Shown: positions 1 to 8,135, numbered from the stretch's first letter. The stretch is DNA of 22,580 nt from JAGZHZ01 sp963929865 (GCA_963929865.1 CAWVKK010000066.1:1-22580); one strand, 5' to 3'. Numbers and translations are program-made. The notes: a model not told the origin generated them from the sequence alone.

Positions 1-4
1 TTTT

Positions 5-1201
5 TTATTTTCTCGCGTTTCTTGTTCTCACGTCAAACGCTACCGCGATGATAAAGATGATTCCCTTTACGATATACTGGTAGGAGATATCCATGCCCAT
101 CAGGTTCATCCCGTTTGTCAGCGACATAATGACGAGCGTTCCGATAATCGTGTTCGTCACGCGCCCGATACCGCCGCTGACCGCGACGCCTCCGATATAG
201 GACGAAGCGATCGCGTCCATCTCAAACCCGAGTCCTGCCGTCGGAGTCGCGGACTGCAGACGCGAGGTGTAGAGCACTCCGGCGAGCGCGGCGAGCACGC
301 TCATCGAGCAGAAGGCAAACAGCGTCACCTTTTTTACGTTGATGCCGGACAGCTCCGCCGCCTGGGCGTTTCCGCCGATGCCGTAGATATACCGTCCAAG
401 TCTCGTCTTGTTGAGCATATAGTTATAGGCGAACAGAACCACGCCGATGATCACTGCGGTCCACGGAATGCCGTGATAATTTGCCAGCACCCAGATGATG
501 ACCATGATGATCGCCGACAGAAAAATCAGTTTCATGGCGAACACCGGCGAGGACGCCACCTTGAAATGATATTTCTGATTTGCTCTTCTCGCCTTGAGCT
601 GTGAGAGAATCATCAAAACCACAGCGATGACGCCGATGATCATCGTCAGGATGTGAACCTTGCTTCCGCCCGGAAAATCCGGGATAAAACCGTTCGAAAG
701 CGCGTTGAAGCCGTCGTTTGGAACGATAATCGTTCCGGTTTCCTGAAGCGTCAGGTTCAAAAGCCCGCGGAAGATAAACATTCCGGCAAGCGTGGTGACA
801 AAGGCGGGAACCCCGACTCTCGTCACAAGCGTTCCCTGGTACAGACCGATGACAAGCCCAAGAAGAAGCACGATTAAGATCGCAATCCATTCGTTGATCT
901 TATATTTTGTCATCAGCACCGCCGCGACCGCGCCGCAGAAGCCTGCCACGTAGCCGACTGACAGATCAATATGAACCAGAATCAGAATCAAGGTCATACC
1001 GATTGCCAGAATCGCCACATACCCTGCCTGGTTAATCAGGTTGGCGATGTTTCTCGCCTGGATAAAGCCCCCGTTCGTCTTCCATGTAAAGAAAATCATG
1101 ATGACGACAAGGGCGATATACATCATGTAATCTCTGACGTTGCTCTTTACTCCCTGGAGCATCTCCGCTCCAATCCCTTTTTTTTCATTTTGTTTTTCCA
1201 T
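5..1201 (-). CDS. mmsB: Multiple-monosaccharide ABC transporter permease (MmsB/GguB type)
   Basis: This 398-residue inner-membrane permease forms the channel of a sugar importer of the ribose/xylose/ChvE class. The protein has a short charged N-terminus, then about eight to ten hydrophobic segments. It carries family-typical stretches: LSVGYVAGFCGAV near residue 80, GVPAFVTTLAGM near 130, and the cytoplasmic coupling loop YGIGGNAQAAELSGI in the last third, which contacts the ATPase. The start is supported by GGAGGG six bases upstream of ATG. It is the last gene of the transporter operon, 74 bases after the ATPase gene. The long loop between the middle helices (about residues 165-215) makes it longer than RbsC-like permeases and fits the GguB/XylH/MmsB branch. 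The exact sugar cannot be read from the permease. Confidence 0.93.
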   Translation of the reverse strand: MEKQNEKKGIGAEMLQGVKSNVRDYMMYIALVVIMIFFTWKTNGGFIQARNIANLINQAGYVAILAIGMTLILILVHIDLSVGYVAGFCGAVAAVLMTKYKINEWIAILIVLLLGLVIGLYQGTLVTRVGVPAFVTTLAGMFIFRGLLNLTLQETGTIIVPNDGFNALSNGFIPDFPGGSKVHILTMIIGVIAVVLMILSQLKARRANQKYHFKVASSPVFAMKLIFLSAIIMVIIWVLANYHGIPWTAVIIGVVLFAYNYMLNKTRLGRYIYGIGGNAQAAELSGINVKKVTLFAFCSMSVLAALAGVLYTSRLQSATPTAGLGFEMDAIASSYIGGVAVSGGIGRVTNTIIGTLVIMSLTNGMNLMGMDISYQYIVKGIIFIIAVAFDVRTRNARK

Positions 1202-1216
1202 CTTTTTCCCTCCAGC

Positions 1217-1234
1217 GGCATCTCCAACGATGCC
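1217..1234 (-). other. Small stem-loop between ATPase and permease genes
   Basis: GGCATC (1217-1222) and GATGCC (1229-1234) form a perfect six-base-pair stem with a six-base loop, lying in the 74-base gap just upstream of the permease ribosome binding site. There is no T-run after it on the minus strand, so it is not a terminator. It may affect mRNA stability or translation of the permease. Confidence 0.35.
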
Positions 1235-1275
1235 ATAAATTCCGGACAGGCGCCTCGTTTTTCTCTTGCCTCTCC

Positions 1276-2802
1276 CTATGATTTCACTGCCATCGCCATG
1301 ACCTTCTGCTCTGTCGCCTCCTCAGCCAGAAATTCTCCTGTAATTTTTCCCTCAGACATGACGTAGAGCCTGTCGCTCATGCCCAGCACCTCCGGCAGCT
1401 CCGAGGAAATCATGATAATGCTCATCCCCTGCTCCACCAGCCGGTTCATCAGCGTATAGATTTCATATTTCGCCCCTACGTCAATCCCGCGCGTCGGCTC
1501 GTCCAAAATCAGAACGTCCGGCTTTACAAACATCCACTTCGCGAGCTGTACCTTCTGCTGGTTTCCGCCGCTTAGATTGCGCACCTTCTGCCGGATTGAC
1601 GGCGCCTTGATGTTGATCTGTTCCTTATACTCATTCGCCACCTTGATCTCCTCGTTGGCGTTGATGGAAATTCCGTCTGTCAAAGCTTCCAGATTCGCGA
1701 TCGTGATGTTGTAGCGGATATCCTGAATCAGAATCAGCCCGTTTCCTTTTCGGTCCTCTGTGACATAGGCGACTCCGTTTTTTATCGCCTCTTTCGGATT
1801 GCGGAAGTGCTTTTTCTTCCCGTTTATCAAAAGCTCTCCCCCGGTCAGCTTATAATGGCAGGGATTTCCGAAAATGCTCAGGGCAAGCTCGGTTCTGCCG
1901 GCGCCCATCAGACCCTGCAGCCCTACGATCTCCCCCTTGCGCACATGGATGCTGACGCTGTGGAGAATCTCCCGCCCCTTTGCCGGGTCCTCCACCGTCC
2001 AGTTCTTCAGCTCCAGCGCTTTCTCCCCAAACTCTCTTTTTTCTCTCTTTGGATAGATGTTGTTCATCTCACGTCCGACCATATGCTTGATGATCTCCGA
2101 CTCGGTGATCTCTCTTTCGTGGCAGTCCATCGAACAGACTGTCGTCCCGTCTCTTAAGACGGTGATCGTGTCCGCGATCGCGGTGATCTCCCGCAGCTTA
2201 TGGGAAATCATGATGCACGTCACGCCTTCTTCCTTCAGCTCCCGGATCAGTTTTAAAAGGTTCTGGCTGTCGTCCTCGTTCAGCGCCGCCGTCGGCTCGT
2301 CAAGGATCAGCAGCTTCACCTTTTTGCTCAGCGCCTTTGCGATCTCCACAAGCTGCTGGTTTCCGACTCCCAGCTCTTTGACCTTTCTCGACGGGTCTGT
2401 GTCGAGGCGCACTTTTTTCAGCACCTCTTTCGCGCGCACGATCGTCTCATTCCAGTCGATGGTCCGCCCTCTCATGATCTCATGACCAAAATAGATATTC
2501 TCATACAGACTCAGCTCCGGAATCAGGGCAAGCTCCTGATAGATAATCGCGATGCCTTTTCCCTCGCTGTCCGCGATCGTCTTAAACTGCTGCGCTTCCC
2601 CGTCGTACACAATATCGCCGCTGTATGTCCCATACGGGTGCACGCCGGAGAGCACTTTCATCAAGGTTGATTTTCCGGCTCCGTTCTCCCCGACCAGACA
2701 GTGGATCTCCCCACGCCGGACTTTAAAATTTACGTTGTCCAGCGCTTTGACGCCCGGAAATGTCTTGGTGATATTTCTCATCTCCAAAATATAATCGTCC
2801 AT
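1276..2802 (-). CDS. mmsA: Multiple-monosaccharide ABC transporter ATP-binding protein (MmsA/GguA type)
   Basis: This 508-residue cytoplasmic protein has two fused ABC ATPase domains and powers sugar import. The first domain has Walker A GENGAGKST at about residues 38-46, a signature-like ELGVGNQQLVEIAKAL, and Walker B LLILDEPTAAL. The second domain has a degenerate Walker A (GLMGAGRTEL), a canonical signature LSGGNQQKVQLAKWM and Walker B VLILDEPTRGIDVG. One weakened ATP site is usual for RbsA/MglA/XylG-like twin ATPases. The start is placed at the ATG at 2802, because AGAGGAGG lies about eight bases upstream. The reading frame stays open 13 codons further but has no good ribosome binding site there. 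It sits between the binding-protein and permease genes of one operon. Confidence 0.93.
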   Translation of the reverse strand: MDDYILEMRNITKTFPGVKALDNVNFKVRRGEIHCLVGENGAGKSTLMKVLSGVHPYGTYSGDIVYDGEAQQFKTIADSEGKGIAIIYQELALIPELSLYENIYFGHEIMRGRTIDWNETIVRAKEVLKKVRLDTDPSRKVKELGVGNQQLVEIAKALSKKVKLLILDEPTAALNEDDSQNLLKLIRELKEEGVTCIMISHKLREITAIADTITVLRDGTTVCSMDCHEREITESEIIKHMVGREMNNIYPKREKREFGEKALELKNWTVEDPAKGREILHSVSIHVRKGEIVGLQGLMGAGRTELALSIFGNPCHYKLTGGELLINGKKKHFRNPKEAIKNGVAYVTEDRKGNGLILIQDIRYNITIANLEALTDGISINANEEIKVANEYKEQINIKAPSIRQKVRNLSGGNQQKVQLAKWMFVKPDVLILDEPTRGIDVGAKYEIYTLMNRLVEQGMSIIMISSELPEVLGMSDRLYVMSEGKITGEFLAEEATEQKVMAMAVKS

Positions 2803-2843
2803 CCTAATCCTCCTCTCAGGCAGAAAATAAGGGCGCTGCATCT

Positions 2844-2863
2844 ACGTCCGCGCCTGCGGGCGT
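2844..2863 (-). other. Stem-loop upstream of the ATPase gene
   Basis: ACGTCCGC (2844-2851) and GCGGGCGT (2856-2863) form an eight-pair GC-rich stem with one imperfect pair and a four-base loop. It lies in the 168-base gap between the binding-protein and ATPase genes, and no T-run follows it on the minus strand. A processing or stabilising hairpin that lowers ATPase/permease expression relative to the binding protein is plausible but not shown. Confidence 0.4.
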
Positions 2864-2943
2864 ATGGTCAGGCATTCCTCTCCATACACCCCCAAACCGT
2901 CAAATCGTATGTTGCAACGCCCTCATCTCGTCACTTTTTTGCT

Positions 2944-2969
2944 GAGCGGATTTTCCCCCGCTTTTTTTC
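2944..2969 (+). terminator. Hairpin directly after the binding-protein gene; reads as a plus-strand terminator
   Basis: AGCGG (2945-2949) pairs with CCGCT (2958-2962) around an eight-base loop, and on the plus strand it is followed by seven T. This is a textbook intrinsic terminator for plus-strand transcription, but no plus-strand gene exists here. For the minus-strand operon it is a hairpin placed just after the binding-protein stop codon, where a 3' end-protecting stem-loop is common in ABC operons. Confidence 0.5.
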
Positions 2970-2970
2970 T

Positions 2971-4080
2971 CTATTCCAGACCGGTAAAGTCGGCCGCCTC
3001 ATAATATCCGGAGTCAATCAAAACTTCTTGTACATTGTCTTTTGTCACAACCTGAATCGCTGTCTGTTTGGAAGGAACCTCTTTCACGCCGTTGTCATAT
3101 GTCGTGTCGGTCTCCGGAACTTCTCCGTTTAAGATGGCGACTGCCATCGCAACAGAATCAGCTGCCAGCTTTCTCGTATCTTTGAAGACCGTCATAGACT
3201 GTTTGCCGTCGATCACATACTGTACGGAAGCCTTCTCCGTGTCCTGTCCGGTGATCTGGTAGCTTGTGATATCAGGGTCGGTCACAAATACGTCAGCGAT
3301 CGAGCGGGAGGTTCCGTCGTTCGGGGCGAGAATCAGGACGTCGCCCTTCGCGTCAGCGCCTGCCGCGGTCAGGTTCGATTCTGCTTTTGATTTTGCCACG
3401 TTGAAATCCCAGTCCGTCGTCACCTGTCCGATAATCTTGCTCTGCTCTGCGCGCTCTAACACCGGCTTGTCCTTTAATGCTTCCGCCTCGGAAGAGTTCG
3501 CAATCTTTAACGTGCCGTCCGCAATCTTCGGCTGAAGGGTTTCCCACGCTCCCTCAAAGAACAAAAATGCGTTGTTGTCTGTCGCTGCCCCTGCGTACAG
3601 ATACAGAGGAATCTCGGTCTCGCCTTCCGGCATATTGTCGAGCAGATACTGTCCCTGCGCAGCTCCGACTGCCATGCTGTCGAACGTCACATAATAGTCT
3701 ACCGCTTCCGTTCCTGTGATCAGACGGTCGTACGCGATAACCGTCACGCCTGCGTCCTTTGCCTCTTCCACCGCTGCGGAGGCTGCAGCCGCGTCCTGCG
3801 CGCAAATAATCAGCACTTTGATTCCTGCGTTCAGCAGCGTCTCCACGTTCGTTCTCTCTGTCGCGGAGGAACCCTGACTGAACAATACCTGGTTCGTAAA
3901 TCCGGCGTCGCCTAAGATTGCCTCAAACTGAGCCTGGTCCTGAAGCCATCTCGGCTCATCCTTTGTCGGAAGGACAATTCCGACTTCCACGCCCGCCGCG
4001 TCGGCTTCCATTCCGCTCACTGCCGTCACCGAAAGACACATCATACCTGCAAGCAGCACGCTCAATAATTTTTTCTTCAT
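2971..4080 (-). CDS. chvE: Multiple-monosaccharide ABC transporter substrate-binding protein (ChvE type)
   Basis: This 369-residue exported sugar-binding protein belongs to the Peripla_BP_4 fold and feeds the ATPase and permease encoded downstream. After the signal peptide the mature start is VEVGIVLPTKDEPRWLQD, the ChvE-like opening with the sugar-stacking Arg-Trp. VIAYDRLITGTEAVDYYVTFD follows and is typical of the ChvE/XylF group. The start is set at ATG 4080, because GGGAGGT lies about seven bases upstream. The longer frame adds only MGGRN. Oddly for a Gram-positive binding protein, there is no proper lipobox: the only Cys (residue 15, AGMMC) has no suitable -3/-1 residues, and ADA-AG near residue 28 looks like a type I signal peptidase site. 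It is the first gene of the transporter operon. The likely sugars are xylose, arabinose, galactose or glucose; the specific ligand is not resolved. Confidence 0.93.
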   Translation of the reverse strand: MKKKLLSVLLAGMMCLSVTAVSGMEADAAGVEVGIVLPTKDEPRWLQDQAQFEAILGDAGFTNQVLFSQGSSATERTNVETLLNAGIKVLIICAQDAAAASAAVEEAKDAGVTVIAYDRLITGTEAVDYYVTFDSMAVGAAQGQYLLDNMPEGETEIPLYLYAGAATDNNAFLFFEGAWETLQPKIADGTLKIANSSEAEALKDKPVLERAEQSKIIGQVTTDWDFNVAKSKAESNLTAAGADAKGDVLILAPNDGTSRSIADVFVTDPDITSYQITGQDTEKASVQYVIDGKQSMTVFKDTRKLAADSVAMAVAILNGEVPETDTTYDNGVKEVPSKQTAIQVVTKDNVQEVLIDSGYYEAADFTGLE

Positions 4081-4117
4081 GTTTCTACCTCCCATACCGT
4101 TTTATTTTGATACTTTT

Positions 4118-4126
4118 ACTTTACCA
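4118..4126 (-). promoter_or_regulatory. Candidate extended -10 for the transporter operon
   Basis: On the minus strand TGG-TAAAGT reads as an extended -10, placing the transcript start about 30 bases before the binding-protein gene. No good -35 is visible, which would fit a promoter needing an activator such as the YesN-like regulator at 11271-12866. A second -10-like TACAAT is at 4165-4170. Assignment is tentative. Confidence 0.35.
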
Positions 4127-4247
4127 CATTAACGCGTGTCATAACCTGTCTTGTTCTCTAAATAATTGTATCCCGTTCTCTTTCGCGTCTTTTTTCTTTC
4201 TTATTTTGTCTCTGATCTTTTGCCCGCCAAAAAATCACACAGAAGCG

Positions 4248-4298
4248 CAAAAAAATATCCCAAAAACCGCGTCTGTCCAGACTTGATTTTCAGGATAT
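4248..4298 (-). terminator. Terminator of esterase copy A
   Basis: On the minus strand ATATCC (4293-4298) pairs with GGATAT (4255-4260), and a run of seven T follows (4249-4255). Between them a second helix forms from AAAATC and GGTTTT, and a tip helix from GTCT and AGAC with a four-base loop, making one long rod. Position and T-run fit an intrinsic terminator about 70 bases after the esterase stop codon. Confidence 0.75.
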
Positions 4299-4367
4299 CT
4301 TTCTTTCGGACGGCAGCCTCTGTTCTGCCGCCGCCCTGTATGTACCGTATCTTTTTTTCGGTTTATT

Positions 4368-5954
4368 TTATTCTGCCGCTGCTTCGATTCTCTGCTCAAG
4401 GCTTGAATAGTAGTCCTCAAAGAACTGTTTCTGCTCTTCTGTCAGGGAAAGCTCGCCGCACGTTGTGTCGAGATTGAAGATCGTAAAGCCGCCTTCGCTC
4501 GGATCCCATTCTATCAGACCTTCTCCGTTCGGATCTCCCGTCTTTGCGAAGTTGATCAGGTATGAGGACATGGTCTGTCCCAGGGCAAAATCTTCCTCTG
4601 TCCAGTACTCTGCGCGCAGATCGCTGAAGACATTTAAGAAATACGGAACGTCAGACGTGTGGAATGCCCCGAAGTCCGTCTCGCCCGGCATCACATGCGT
4701 AAAGTAGTACAGATAGGTCGGATTCTCAGAACCCAGGTCATGCGCCTGCGCGACATAGTTCTGCAGCGCCTTCATCGAGTCAATCTGGATCTCTCCGATC
4801 ACTGCCGCCGCTGTCTCATCGTCCGCCGGATATGCGGCGAGGCATTCATCTGCGTATTCTCCGAACACTTCCTGAACCTGCGCCTCATAGTAAGCCTGAT
4901 CCGTCTCTCCCTCACCATTTGTGCGCAGAGATGCGAACAGACCCGTATCTCCTGTCACAAATCCGGACATCAGCGTCACGTCGTTGGCGTCGCCGGAGGC
5001 AAGACTCTCGGCAAAGTTTTCTGTCAGGTAGACGCCGTCGATGCACGGACCGCTTGCCCAGCTCATCGCAAGCAGCTCATCGGTTGAGAGTTCTCTCATC
5101 TCCTCAAGCGTCATATCCTGGAAGAGCTCGTCGCCCTGCGCTTCTTTTTCCTCCATGGTAGCAAGCGTGCCGTCGATATCGTTGTAGCTCATTGAGATCG
5201 CTTTGCTGAACAGCCCGGCTGCCTTCGGGGAAGCGACCAGCATATTGACGCTGCTTGCCCCGGCTGACTGTCCCATGATCGTCACGTTTTCCGGATCTCC
5301 GCCAAACTGTTCGATGTTGTCATGCACCCACTGCAAAGCTGCAATCTGATCCATCAGCGCATAATTTCCGGATACGCCCTCCTCCGATTCCTCTGAGAGC
5401 GCCGTTGTGGCGAGGAATCCTAAGATCCCCACACGGTAGTTGATGCTGACGTACACAACGTCCTGGCTTGCCACGTATTCCCCGTCGTATACCTCGCACG
5501 AAGATCCGCCGCTTGTAAATCCGCCGCCGTGGATGTAGACGATAACCGGTTTTTTCTCATTCTCAGAATCCGTGGACGTCCACACGTTCAGCGTCAGGCA
5601 GTCCTCGGAGTATCCGGTGTCCTCAATGATAAATTCCGTCGACCACATCATAAACGGAGCCTGCTCAGGCTGAATCGCGCTTGCGCCCCACTCCGTGCAC
5701 TCTCTGACGCCGTCCCACGGCTCTACCTCCTGGGGCGCTTTCCATCTCAGATCTCCGACCGGAGCTGCCGCATACGGGATTCCCCGGTAGATGGCTACGC
5801 TTCCGTCTTCATTGTACTCTCCGCTGATCTGTCCCCCTGTGACTTCCACCGTCGTCTCTGCCGCATCCGCCGCCGTCTCCTCTGCAAAAGCCATCGCCGG
5901 AAGAGAGGACACTGCCATCATGGCTGCCAAAAACATTGCCGTTTTCCGTTTCAT
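4368..5954 (-). CDS. Secreted type-B carboxylesterase, copy A
   Basis: This 528-residue alpha/beta-hydrolase is predicted to hydrolyse carboxylic esters outside the cell. It has a type I signal peptide with likely cleavage AFA|EE at residue 24. Family marks are EDCLTLNVW (from 117), the oxyanion segment HGGGF (142-146), nucleophile Ser230 in GQSAG, and catalytic His432 in FGAFHTSDVPYF. The acid is probably Asp336 in TGDTG, though this is less certain. The start is set at ATG 5954, five to six bases after AGGAGGG; the frame upstream (20 codons) lacks a signal-peptide-like start. It has no membrane or wall anchor. It is paralogous to the neighbouring gene. The substrate is unknown; an acyl-decorated plant glycan or a small ester is a guess from the sugar-uptake context. 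Confidence 0.92.
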   Translation of the reverse strand: MKRKTAMFLAAMMAVSSLPAMAFAEETAADAAETTVEVTGGQISGEYNEDGSVAIYRGIPYAAAPVGDLRWKAPQEVEPWDGVRECTEWGASAIQPEQAPFMMWSTEFIIEDTGYSEDCLTLNVWTSTDSENEKKPVIVYIHGGGFTSGGSSCEVYDGEYVASQDVVYVSINYRVGILGFLATTALSEESEEGVSGNYALMDQIAALQWVHDNIEQFGGDPENVTIMGQSAGASSVNMLVASPKAAGLFSKAISMSYNDIDGTLATMEEKEAQGDELFQDMTLEEMRELSTDELLAMSWASGPCIDGVYLTENFAESLASGDANDVTLMSGFVTGDTGLFASLRTNGEGETDQAYYEAQVQEVFGEYADECLAAYPADDETAAAVIGEIQIDSMKALQNYVAQAHDLGSENPTYLYYFTHVMPGETDFGAFHTSDVPYFLNVFSDLRAEYWTEEDFALGQTMSSYLINFAKTGDPNGEGLIEWDPSEGGFTIFNLDTTCGELSLTEEQKQFFEDYYSSLEQRIEAAAE

Positions 5955-6009
5955 AAAAACCCTCCTTTTTTTGTCGGACATGGTCGTTTCCTGTCCTGCA
6001 TTTTTTGCA

Positions 6010-6018
6010 ATCATACCA
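6010..6018 (-). promoter_or_regulatory. Candidate extended -10 for esterase copy A
   Basis: TGG-TATGAT on the minus strand is an extended -10, 55-60 bases before the start codon and downstream of the terminator of copy B. No strong -35 is visible. The same TGG-TATGAT string occurs in front of the sensor operon (15423-15431), and TGG-TATAAT in front of the agrD-like ORF. Confidence 0.4.
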
Positions 6019-6096
6019 CATTTTTCTCCGTTTAAGGCTGTCCGTGCGTAATCTGCCTATTTTTTGCCGTATTTTGCATCCGCTTCACACAGAAGC

Positions 6097-6160
6097 GAAA
6101 AAAATATCCCAAAAACCGCGTCTGTCCCCTGCGACTGTCCAGACTTGATTTTCAGGATAT
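6097..6160 (-). terminator. Terminator of esterase copy B
   Basis: This is the duplicated counterpart of 4248-4298. ATATCC (6155-6160) pairs with GGATAT (6104-6109), followed by seven T on the minus strand. The inner AAAATC/GGTTTT helix is kept. The tip has been lengthened by a short internal insertion but still pairs (GTCTG with CAGAC). It lies about 85-150 bases after the stop codon and insulates copy A from copy B. Confidence 0.72.
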
Positions 6161-6244
6161 CTTTCTTTCGGACGGCGGTCTGTGTTCTGCCGCCGCCCTG
6201 TATGTACCGTATCTTTTTTCGGTTTATTTTATTCTGACTTCGAT

Positions 6245-7831
6245 TTATTCTGCCGCTGCCTCGATTCTCTCCTCAAGGCTTGAGTAGTAGTCCTCAAAGA
6301 ACTGTTTCTGCTCTTCTGTCAGGGAAAGCTCGCCGCACGTTGTATCGAGGTTGAAGATCGTAAAGTCGTCTTCGCTCGGAGCCCATTCTATCAGACCTTC
6401 TCCGTTCGGATCGCCTGTCTTTGCGAAATTGATCAGGTACGAGGACATGGTCTGTCCCAGAGCAAAATCTTCCTCTGTCCAGTACTCTGCGCGCAGATCG
6501 CTGAAGACATTTAAGAAATACGGAACGTCTGACGTGTGGAATGCTCCGAAGTCCGTCTCGCCCGGCATCACATGTGAAAAGTAGTACAGATAGGTCGGAT
6601 TGTCTGCTCCCAGGTCATGCGCCTGCGCGACATAGTTCTGCAGCGCCTTCATGGCATCAATCTGCATCTGCTCGATCACCTCTGCCGCCGTCTCGTCGTC
6701 TGCCGGATATGCGGCAAGGCATTCATCTGCGTATTCTCCGAACGCTTCCTGAACCTGCGCCTCATAGTAAGCCTGATCCGTCTCTCCCTCACTGTTTGCG
6801 CTCAGCGGTAAAGATTTTCCGGCATCTCCTGTCACAAATCCGGACATCAAGATCACGTCGTTGGCATTGCCGGAGGCAAGACTCTCTGCAAGGTCTTCTG
6901 TCAGGTAGACGCCGTCGATACACGGACTGCTTGTCCAGCTCATCGCAAGCAGCTCATCGGTCGAGAGTTCTCTCATCTCCTCAAGCGTCATATCCTGGAA
7001 GAGCTCGTCGCCCTGCGCTTCTTTTTCCTCTAAAGTCTCCAGCTCGCTCTCGATATCGTTGCGGCTCAGCGAGATCGCTTTGCTGAACAGCCCGGCTGCC
7101 TTTGGCGATGTGACCAGTCTGTTGACGCTGCTTGCCCCGGCTGACTGTCCCATGATCGTCACGTTTTGCGGATCTCCGCCAAACTGTTCGATGTTGTCGT
7201 GCACCCACTGCAAAGCTGCAATCTGGTCCATCAGTCCATAGTTTCCGGATACGCCCTCCTCTGATTCCTCTGAGAGCGCCGTTGTGGCGAGGAATCCTAA
7301 GATTCCCACGCGGTAGTTGATGCTGACGTACACAACGTCCTGGCTTGCCACATATTCCCCGTCATACACTTCGCACGAAGATCCGCCGCTTGTAAATGCG
7401 CCGCCGTGGATGTAGACGATAACCGGTTTTTTCTCGTTCTCGGAATCCGTGGACGTCCACACATTCAGCGTCAGGCAGTCCTCGGAATATCCGGTGTCCT
7501 CAATGATAAATTCTGTCGACCACATCATAAACGGAGCCTGCTCCGCCTGAATCGCGCTTGCGCCCCACTCTGTGCATTCTCTGACGCCGTCCCACGGCTC
7601 TACCTCCTGCGGCGCTTTCCATCTCAGATCTCCGACCGGAGCCGCCGCATACGGGATTCCCCGGTAGACGGCTACGCTTCCGTCTTCATTGTACGCTCCG
7701 CTGATCTGTCCCCCTGTGACCTCCACCGTCGTGTCTGCCGCATCCGCCGCCGTCTCTTCTGCAAAAGCCATTGCCGGAAGAGATGACACCGCCATCATGG
7801 CTGCCAAAAACATTGCCGCTTTTCGTTTCAT
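6245..7831 (-). CDS. Secreted type-B carboxylesterase, copy B
   Basis: This 528-residue protein is a close paralogue of the esterase at 4368-5954, with no length change between them. Signal peptide (AFA|EE), EDCLTLNVW, nucleophile Ser230 in GQSAG, and His432 in FGAFHTSDVPYF are all kept, so it should be active. Differences cluster in few places: HGGGF has become HGGAF in the oxyanion segment, residues 237-268 differ (for example VNMLVAS to VNRLVTS), and residues 337-346 after the probable catalytic acid differ strongly. These are positions expected near the acyl pocket, which suggests altered substrate range. Start ATG 7831 has GAGAGGG about nine bases upstream. It has its own promoter and terminator and so is probably regulated separately from copy A. 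Confidence 0.92.
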   Translation of the reverse strand: MKRKAAMFLAAMMAVSSLPAMAFAEETAADAADTTVEVTGGQISGAYNEDGSVAVYRGIPYAAAPVGDLRWKAPQEVEPWDGVRECTEWGASAIQAEQAPFMMWSTEFIIEDTGYSEDCLTLNVWTSTDSENEKKPVIVYIHGGAFTSGGSSCEVYDGEYVASQDVVYVSINYRVGILGFLATTALSEESEEGVSGNYGLMDQIAALQWVHDNIEQFGGDPQNVTIMGQSAGASSVNRLVTSPKAAGLFSKAISLSRNDIESELETLEEKEAQGDELFQDMTLEEMRELSTDELLAMSWTSSPCIDGVYLTEDLAESLASGNANDVILMSGFVTGDAGKSLPLSANSEGETDQAYYEAQVQEAFGEYADECLAAYPADDETAAEVIEQMQIDAMKALQNYVAQAHDLGADNPTYLYYFSHVMPGETDFGAFHTSDVPYFLNVFSDLRAEYWTEEDFALGQTMSSYLINFAKTGDPNGEGLIEWAPSEDDFTIFNLDTTCGELSLTEEQKQFFEDYYSSLEERIEAAAE

Positions 7832-7946
7832 ACCGTAACACCCTCTCTTTCCTCAATATTTTTTATCTGCATTTTCTGTTCTCCGTTTTCTGCTTTTTTC
7901 GAAAACTCTGCGCAAAGATTTCTTTTTTCGCTCTTAAGCTATTTTA

Positions 7947-7976
7947 ATTATAAGACTATTCTTTCTGTTTGTGCAA
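7947..7976 (-). promoter_or_regulatory. Promoter candidate for esterase copy B
   Basis: On the minus strand TTGCAC (7971-7976) and a perfect TATAAT (7947-7952) are 18 bases apart. The predicted start lies about 110 bases upstream of the esterase start codon. The weak -35 fits an activated promoter, and LytTR-like half sites lie immediately upstream. Confidence 0.55.
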
Positions 7977-7986
7977 GTTTTATGTC

Positions 7987-8015
7987 ACGAAATGTAATTT
8001 TTTGTCTTTAACTGT
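7987..8015 (-). promoter_or_regulatory. Candidate LytTR direct-repeat site upstream of the esterase B promoter
   Basis: On the minus strand ACAGTTAAA (8007-8015) and ACATTTCGT (7987-7995) each fit the published LytTR-type consensus (T/A)(A/C)(C/A)GTTN(A/G)(T/G) at eight of nine positions. They are direct repeats with starts 20 bases apart, close to the usual 21-22, and sit ten bases upstream of the -35. The rest of the 304-base gap 7832-8135 is AT-rich, with no other feature that I can support. No clear terminator follows the kinase gene at 8136. Confidence 0.4.
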
Positions 8016-8135
8016 AAATATTGACCAATATTATATTTTCTCTTTTCTTTTTCTCTGCATTATTCCGATTTTCATAAATATTTGCGTGCTATTCGCTTAT
8101 TTTTCATACGTTTCATCTGCTTTTCCAGCCCCGTC

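Larger units (their letters stand above)
4235..7831. repeat. Tandem gene duplication: two esterase units, 4235-5954 and 6085-7831
   Basis: The two units are near-identical along the whole coding region and also share the downstream DNA, from the common TCACACAGAAGCG through the terminator. Similarity stops abruptly at the two start codons, so each copy has a different ribosome binding site and upstream region. Copy B also has a 12-base insertion in the terminator loop (near 6126-6138) and a 16-base insertion just before its stop codon. Confidence 0.9.

Noticed and set aside
4128..4144. Possible catabolite-repression (cre) site in front of the transporter operon
   Set aside because: ACGCGT core is present but several fixed cre positions do not match in either orientation.
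4300..4330. GGCGGCAG/CTGCCGTCC hairpin after esterase A (and its counterpart after esterase B) as the terminator
   Set aside because: Stable stem but no T-run on the minus strand; the next hairpin downstream (4248-4298) fits much better.
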